Positions 14,103 through 18,016 of a DNA stretch of 18,016 nucleotides are shown piece after piece. The notes under the pieces were generated by a model. It worked only from the letters and a program-made list of their open reading frames with translations, had not been told where the DNA came from and ran no database searches. The stretch is from CBDUBS01 sp965365445 (lineage in GTDB: Bacteria; Bacteroidota; Rhodothermia; Rhodothermales; DASSAV01). Location of the stretch: the NCBI GenBank assembly GCA_965365445.1, contig CBDUBS010000065.1:1-18016 (forward strand), given 5' to 3'. Positions within the stretch are counted from its first letter, which is position 1; each line of letters begins with the position of its first letter. Made by a program: the position numbers and the translations under genes.

Positions 14103-14591
14103 TTATTGCTCGAGCAAATCGGACTCTCCTTCTTCAAAGACGGCAAGCACTTCCGATGCGGATCGTGCTTTCAATAACCGATCGCGGAACGCATCGCGAT
14201 TCATCAGTCGGGAAATACGGCTCAGCAATTTGATGTGCTGTGATTTGGCCGCCTCGGTGCCGACGAGCAGAAACAGCAGCTGCACGGGCCGATTATCGAT
14301 CGAACCGAAGTCGATCGGATGCTCCATTACGGCAAAGGCGGCTACGGTATCCTCGATGGCGGCGGTCTTGGCGTGCGGCAACCCGAGCCCTTTCCCCACT
14401 CCGGTGGACATTACCTTTTCGCGTTCGAAAACGGCCTTCCTGACGATCTCCAGATCTTTGACGGAGGGGTGGCCCTTCAGGAGATCGACGAGGTTATTTA
14501 TCGCCTCTTCTTTGGTAGATCCTTCCAGCCCCACGCGAATGGTTCGCGGATGGAGTAGCTGATGAATGTCCGTCAGGCTGGTAGATTGCAT
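14103..14591 (-). CDS. ptsN: PTS EIIA domain protein (PtsN/EIIA-fructose type)
   Basis: This 162-residue protein is a single PTS EIIA domain of the fructose/nitrogen-regulatory type. The phosphorylated histidine is His73 in GVGKGLGLPHAKT (65-76), the family signature. The preceding STKEEAINNLVDLL and KAVFEREKVMSTGVG and the following VQLLFLLVGTEAAKSQHIKLLSRISRLM complete the domain. It stands alone with no EIIB/EIIC permease or sugar genes nearby, which favours a regulatory PtsN role over sugar uptake. No rpoN or other nitrogen genes are present, so the exact role is open. It is the first gene after the rluD hairpin, with its own promoter candidate about 30 bases upstream, and leads into hisS. 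Confidence 0.9.
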   Translation of the reverse strand: MQSTSLTDIHQLLHPRTIRVGLEGSTKEEAINNLVDLLKGHPSVKDLEIVRKAVFEREKVMSTGVGKGLGLPHAKTAAIEDTVAAFAVMEHPIDFGSIDNRPVQLLFLLVGTEAAKSQHIKLLSRISRLMNRDAFRDRLLKARSASEVLAVFEEGESDLLEQ

Positions 14592-14620
14592 GCAATGGCA
14601 GGATTGAAAAGCTCGATACG

Positions 14621-14628
14621 CAAAAGTA
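14621..14628 (-). promoter_or_regulatory. -7 box of a candidate ptsN-hisS operon promoter
   Basis: Read leftward the sequence is TACTTTTG, a full match to the Bacteroidota -7 consensus TAnnTTTG, 29 bases upstream of the ptsN ATG. No clear TTTG at -33 is seen. The position in a 205-bp gap after a hairpin suits a promoter for ptsN-hisS-lgt-decarboxylase-rlmB. Confidence 0.5.
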
Positions 14629-14752
14629 CGACTCCGGCTTGACCTCCGGAATGCCTATCGAGCCCGCATTTCGTTGAACAGGCGGCGCATCGATCGCCTG
14701 CCTTGTACTCATGAACCATGTTAACGATTCATCCGTAGGAATTAAAGCCTCA

Positions 14753-14794
14753 CCGGGCCTTCCCATCCGAAAAACGGATCAATTCGATGCCCGG
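14753..14794 (-). terminator. Nested hairpin after rluD, possible terminator
   Basis: An outer CCGGGC/GCCCGG pairing (14753-14758 with 14789-14794) encloses an inner ATCCG/CGGAT hairpin (14765-14769 with 14775-14779). It starts two bases after the rluD stop codon. Read leftward it is followed by a T-containing stretch, GGCTTTAATT. The weak T-run makes the terminator call tentative, but a break here fits the separate ptsN promoter. Confidence 0.4.
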
Positions 14795-14796
14795 AG

Positions 14797-15870
14797 CTAT
14801 CTCTCCACCGCCTCTATTCGCCTGATCACGAAGTCGATATCGGCCGGCAAGCCGATGCTGAAATCCATTTGCTCGCCCGTAGCCGGGTGCTGAAAGCCGA
14901 GCAGGTACGCATGAAGGGCCTGCCGGGGCAGGTGGTCGAACAGATGACCGAAGAACGCCTTTCTGCTTCCCGTTACCGGCCCATACCGGATGGAATCCCC
15001 TTCGTACACCATGTCGCCGAAAATCGGGTGGCCGATGTGACGGGCATGGACCCGTATCTGGTGGGTTCTGCCTGTTTCCAGTTGAAAATCCAGCATGGCG
15101 GTGTGCGCCTGACGCCTGAGGGTAGTATAATGCGTCACTGCCCGCTTGCCCCCTTCCACGACGGCCATGCGTTTCCGGTGGCGCGGGTCGCGTCCGATCG
15201 GCGCATCCACGGTACCGGTGGGAGGATCGGGTACACCCCACACCAGAGCCATGTAGCGGCGTCGGATGGTATGGCGCTCGAACTGCCGGGCCAGCATCCG
15301 GTGCGTCTGATCGTCTTTCGCTACCACCAGCAATCCGGAGGTATTTTTATCTATCCGGTGGATAATGCCCGGACGAATCACCGGATCGGATGCATCCCGC
15401 GGGGCTGCATTGAGCGTGGAGAGGCCCAGCGTGGCGTCCTCGAGCGAATCCACATTGGAACCGGAAACCGCGCCGCCCCCTACATGATGCAGCAAGGCAT
15501 TGACGAGCGTACCGCGCTGGTTGCCGTGCGCTGGATGCACGACCATGCCCGCCGGTTTGTTGACGACGATCAGGCTGGCGTCCTCGTACACGATATCCAG
15601 TGCGATGGCCTCCGGAGCCGCCTCCGTGGGCGGTGGCCGGAGCAGCCGACAGCGGATCTCGTCGTTGGCCTGCACATTGTACGAAGGCTTGTCTACCAGC
15701 CTGCCGTTTATGTGCACCTGACCGTTCCGAATACCTGCCTGGACTTTGGCGCGGGAAGCATTGGGTAGAAATCGGGTGACGTATACATCCAGCCGTGCGG
15801 CCTCCTGATAGCCCGGAGGCGCCCGGAGCACGATCATCCACTCCCCCGTTTCCGTCGGTGTGACGTCCAT
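14797..15870 (-). CDS. rluD: Large-subunit rRNA pseudouridine synthase, RluD family
   Basis: It isomerises uridines to pseudouridines in RNA; E. coli RluD modifies 23S helix 69. The 357-residue protein has an N-terminal S4 RNA-binding domain (about 22-75; RLDVYVTRFLPNASRAKVQ then GQVHINGRLVDKPSYNVQ). The catalytic domain follows: IVYEDASLIVVNKPAGMVVHP (93-113) and catalytic Asp174 in GIIHRIDKNTSGLLVVAK. The LETGRTHQIRVHARHIGHPI block completes the family match. About 25 extra residues (132-165) separate HHVGGG from RPGIIHRID. dprA ends three bases upstream of its ATG, so the two genes are co-transcribed and probably coupled. RluA/RluC-type specificity cannot be excluded, but the S4 domain and layout favour RluD. 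Confidence 0.93.
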   Translation of the reverse strand: MDVTPTETGEWMIVLRAPPGYQEAARLDVYVTRFLPNASRAKVQAGIRNGQVHINGRLVDKPSYNVQANDEIRCRLLRPPPTEAAPEAIALDIVYEDASLIVVNKPAGMVVHPAHGNQRGTLVNALLHHVGGGAVSGSNVDSLEDATLGLSTLNAAPRDASDPVIRPGIIHRIDKNTSGLLVVAKDDQTHRMLARQFERHTIRRRYMALVWGVPDPPTGTVDAPIGRDPRHRKRMAVVEGGKRAVTHYTTLRRQAHTAMLDFQLETGRTHQIRVHARHIGHPIFGDMVYEGDSIRYGPVTGSRKAFFGHLFDHLPRQALHAYLLGFQHPATGEQMDFSIGLPADIDFVIRRIEAVER

Positions 15871-15873
15871 TGG

Positions 15874-17007
15874 CTATGCCCGCGCAAACTGCTTTCCGGC
15901 CAGTTGTCGAACCGCACCCTTGAACTCCAGACTGAGGAGGTAAACAAGCGCCGTGGATGAATCCAGACCGGTACGCTCGCACAGGGCGTCGATGTGCACC
16001 GTCTCGGCGCCGATGGCATCGTACAGGCGCCTCTCCAGGTCGTTCAGTTCAAGCGGCGGAGCCGGCTCGGCCGCCTGCCTGTCCGTCGGGGTCATCGATC
16101 CGCCCAGTTCCTCTACGATGTCCTCCGGGGTCAAAACCAGTTTGGCGTACCCCTGCTGGATGAGGCGCTGGCAGCCCTCGCTCGCCTTGCTGTACACGGA
16201 GTTCGGCACGGCAAAGACCTCCCGATTCTGCTCCAGCGCGATGCGGGACGTGATGAGCGCCCCGCCCTTATCGAAGGCTTCCACGATCAGGGCGCCAAGC
16301 GAAAGCCCGCTCACGATCCGGTTTCGACGGGGAAAATTGGGCGCATCCGGCGCAGCCCCCATTGGATATTCCGAGACGACCGCGCCCGACCTGATCGCGG
16401 CCTCAGCCAACTCCCGATGTGCGCCCGGATATACCCGGTCAACTCCCGAGCCCAGCACGGCAATCGTAAGGCCGCCGGCCTCCAGCGCGCCGCGATGGGC
16501 GGCCGCATCGATGCCGTAGGCCAGCCCGCTCACGATGGTGTAGCCGCTTCGGGCCAGCGCGTAGGCAAATTCATGTGCAACCCTTTTACCGTAATCCGTG
16601 GCCCGGCGTGTGCCTACTATGGCTACAGCGGGTTCGCTCAACGTGTCGATAGACCCGCGCACCCACAGAAACGCCGGCGGATCGTAAATCTGCCGGAGGC
16701 GCTCGGGAAAAGCGGAGCTCCATGCCGTTAGCAACGTTGCCTGCGAGCGTTCGGCGCGCGCGAACTGGCCGTCCACTTCCGTAGCCTCGCGGTTTGCTAC
16801 GATGGCATCGGCGGTTTGCGGGCCCAGACCGGGCACCTCCAGCAACGCGCGTTGCGGAGCATACAGCGCCCTGCCCGCCGATCCAAACCGGGCCAGCAGC
16901 GCGCGGATTCGTCCCGGACCCACCCCGGGGATCAGTGACAGGGCGACCAGAGCGCGCTGCTCGGCCTGTTCGTCGGCTTCCGGCTCCGGAAAAAGGGTGT
17001 CGATCAC
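15874..17007 (-). CDS. dprA: DNA-processing protein DprA
   Basis: DprA binds incoming single-stranded DNA during natural transformation and loads RecA. With the chosen start the protein has 377 residues. A helix-hairpin-helix region (LSLIPGVGPGRIRALLARFG, then LLEVPGLGPQTADAIV) precedes the Rossmann-like core: AVAIVGTRRATDYGKRVA, SGLAYGIDAAAHRGAL, AVLGSGVDRVYP, FPRRNRIVSGLSLGALIVEA and GALITSRIALEQNREVFAVPN. A C-terminal winged-helix domain (LNDLERRLYDAIGAETVHIDALCERTG) follows. The chosen start is the GTG at 17007-17005, whose last two bases form the TGA stop of obgE (GTGA). An ATG at 17055 in the same frame would add 16 residues and overlap obgE by 52 bases. No other competence genes are in the window. 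Confidence 0.93.
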   Translation of the reverse strand: MIDTLFPEPEADEQAEQRALVALSLIPGVGPGRIRALLARFGSAGRALYAPQRALLEVPGLGPQTADAIVANREATEVDGQFARAERSQATLLTAWSSAFPERLRQIYDPPAFLWVRGSIDTLSEPAVAIVGTRRATDYGKRVAHEFAYALARSGYTIVSGLAYGIDAAAHRGALEAGGLTIAVLGSGVDRVYPGAHRELAEAAIRSGAVVSEYPMGAAPDAPNFPRRNRIVSGLSLGALIVEAFDKGGALITSRIALEQNREVFAVPNSVYSKASEGCQRLIQQGYAKLVLTPEDIVEELGGSMTPTDRQAAEPAPPLELNDLERRLYDAIGAETVHIDALCERTGLDSSTALVYLLSLEFKGAVRQLAGKQFARA

Positions 17008-18016
17008 GGCTGGGGCGGCAAGTCGGTTGAACGGCTCTCCTGAACGTACTCCCACAGCCGCCAGCGCAACGGATCGAGTCCGATCCGGGCTACCGAGCTG
17101 ATCGGATACAGCTCGACGCTGCGAGGAAACTGTTTCACGACGGCCTCGACGGCCGCAGGGCGCTCCTCTTCCGACAACAGGTCGATCTTGCTCAGCGCAA
17201 CCAGGTGCGGTTTGTCCGTCAGGGCAGCATTGAACGATTCCAACTCGTTCAGCAGGGCGCTGTACTCCGCGCCCGCATCGTCAGTTGTTACGGGTATGAC
17301 GAACAGTAACACGGCATTTCGTTCGATGTGTTTTAGAAACCGGATGCCCAGCCCCTTGCCTTCGTGCGCTCCTTCGATGATGCCAGGTAGATCCGCCATG
17401 ACGAACGACTGGTACTCCCCTACATCAACTACCCCGAGGGAAGGTACGAGCGTCGTGAATGGATAATCGGCAATTTTCGGACGGGCGGCCGATAGAGACG
17501 AGATGAGCGTGCTTTTCCCCACGTTCGGCTGCCCGACAAGGCCTACATCGGCCAGCAGCTTCAGTTCCAGGGTGATCTCCTTTTCCTCTCCCGGCTCACC
17601 GGGCTGTGCAAACCGGGGCGTTCGGCGGGTCGGTGTGGCAAAAAAAGCATTTCCCTTACCTCCTCGCCCACCCTTCGCGAGCACGAGCCGTTCGCCGTTT
17701 TCCAGCAGCTCGCCAATCGGTTCTCCGCCCTCGGTATAGCGCGCCACCGTACCCACAGGCACGCGGATGATTACGTCGGCGCCGTCCTTCCCTTTCTTGT
17801 TGTTGCCGCGGCCGCCCTCTCCGTTCTGCGCAAAATGGTGCCGGTTGTAGCGTAAATCCAGGAGCGTGTACAGGTGTTTGTCGGCCTCGAGAATAACCGA
17901 TCCCCCTTCCCCGCCGTCGCCTCCGTTGGGCCCGCCCCGGGGCTCGTATTTCTCCCGCCGGAAAGCCACGGCCCCCGCCCCCCCCTTTCCACTCCGCACG
18001 GTGAAGGTTACATAAT
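17004..18016 (-). CDS. obgE: Obg family GTPase ObgE/CgtA (5' end just beyond window)
   Basis: This ribosome-associated GTPase acts in 50S assembly and stress signalling. The glycine-rich Obg fold is at the N-terminus: TVRSGKGGAGAVAFRREKYE, GGPNGGDGGEGGSVIL, and GRGNNKKGKDGADVIIRVPVGT. The G domain follows, with G1 GLVGQPNVGKST, switch region YPFTTLVPSLGVVD, G3 DLPGIIEGAHEGKGLGIRFLKHIER and G4 ALSKIDL. It ends without a C-terminal OCT domain, as in many short Obg proteins. The reading frame stays open to the window edge (YVTFTVRSG), so the GTG codon at 17999 is an internal valine and the true start lies a few codons outside. dprA follows with a four-base overlap. Confidence 0.96.
   Translation of the reverse strand, partial: YVTFTVRSGKGGAGAVAFRREKYEPRGGPNGGDGGEGGSVILEADKHLYTLLDLRYNRHHFAQNGEGGRGNNKKGKDGADVIIRVPVGTVARYTEGGEPIGELLENGERLVLAKGGRGGKGNAFFATPTRRTPRFAQPGEPGEEKEITLELKLLADVGLVGQPNVGKSTLISSLSAARPKIADYPFTTLVPSLGVVDVGEYQSFVMADLPGIIEGAHEGKGLGIRFLKHIERNAVLLFVIPVTTDDAGAEYSALLNELESFNAALTDKPHLVALSKIDLLSEEERPAAVEAVVKQFPRSVELYPISSVARIGLDPLRWRLWEYVQESRSTDLPPQP

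Noticed and set aside
13339..14562. 407-codon rightward frame across hisS and ptsN
   Set aside because: It runs antisense to two genes with strong family motifs and spans their junction; it has no recognisable domain.
14869..15768. 299-codon rightward frame opposite rluD
   Set aside because: It is an antisense shadow of the pseudouridine synthase gene with low-complexity translation.
17999..18016. GTG at 17999 as the obgE start
   Set aside because: The frame continues upstream with YVTFT, which matches the conserved Obg N-terminus, so the true start is outside the window.

Overview
The window is 18 kb of gene-dense, GC-rich bacterial chromosome made almost entirely of core housekeeping genes. 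I place it in the Bacteroidota/Rhodothermota group, perhaps near Rhodothermales, with moderate confidence. The reasons are: most core genes have no Shine-Dalgarno sequence; a candidate promoter before the PTS EIIA gene matches the Bacteroidota -7 box TAnnTTTG; Lgt carries the variant signature GRIGCHLAGDGDWG; HisB is a monofunctional imidazoleglycerol-phosphate dehydratase; and HisA has a cysteine- and tryptophan-containing C-terminal tail. No mobile element, prophage, CRISPR array, rRNA or convincing tRNA was seen.

Left part, 1-5400. A truncated methionyl-tRNA synthetase gene (metG) runs leftward off the window edge. Divergent from it is a rightward run hisB-proC-hisH-hisA-hisF: four histidine biosynthesis genes with the proline gene proC between the first two. 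HisB, HisH, HisA and HisF cover the middle of the pathway: ProFAR isomerisation, imidazole ring formation and dehydration. hisG, hisD, hisC and hisI/E are not in the window. A small two-helix membrane protein gene overlaps the end of hisF.

Middle, 5400-9600. A small anchored coiled-coil protein is followed by the RNA 2',3'-cyclic phosphodiesterase gene thpR. A convergent gene encodes a cysteine-bearing helical protein (possibly DUF326/Csp-like) with an SFPASDPP tail. Then come lolA (lipoprotein carrier) with a strong 12-bp-stem terminator, a UPF0104/LPG-synthase-type membrane protein, a 366-bp gap with no gene, and an unrecognised 83-aa protein.

Right part, 9600-18016, all leftward. The upstream group obgE-dprA-rluD is tightly packed, with a GTGA overlap and a 3-bp gap. 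After a hairpin region and a candidate promoter comes ptsN-type EIIA-hisS-lgt-PLP decarboxylase-rlmB, also closely packed or overlapping. This group mixes translation (HisS, RlmB, RluD, Obg), envelope (Lgt), DNA uptake/recombination (DprA) and regulation (EIIA).

I found no clear new multi-gene system. The items most worth a second look are a HisH insertion encoded by an inverted repeat with a related hairpin downstream, the heptad-repeat membrane protein, the SFPASDPP-tailed protein, the divergent Lgt active-site motifs, and a structured element before lolA.
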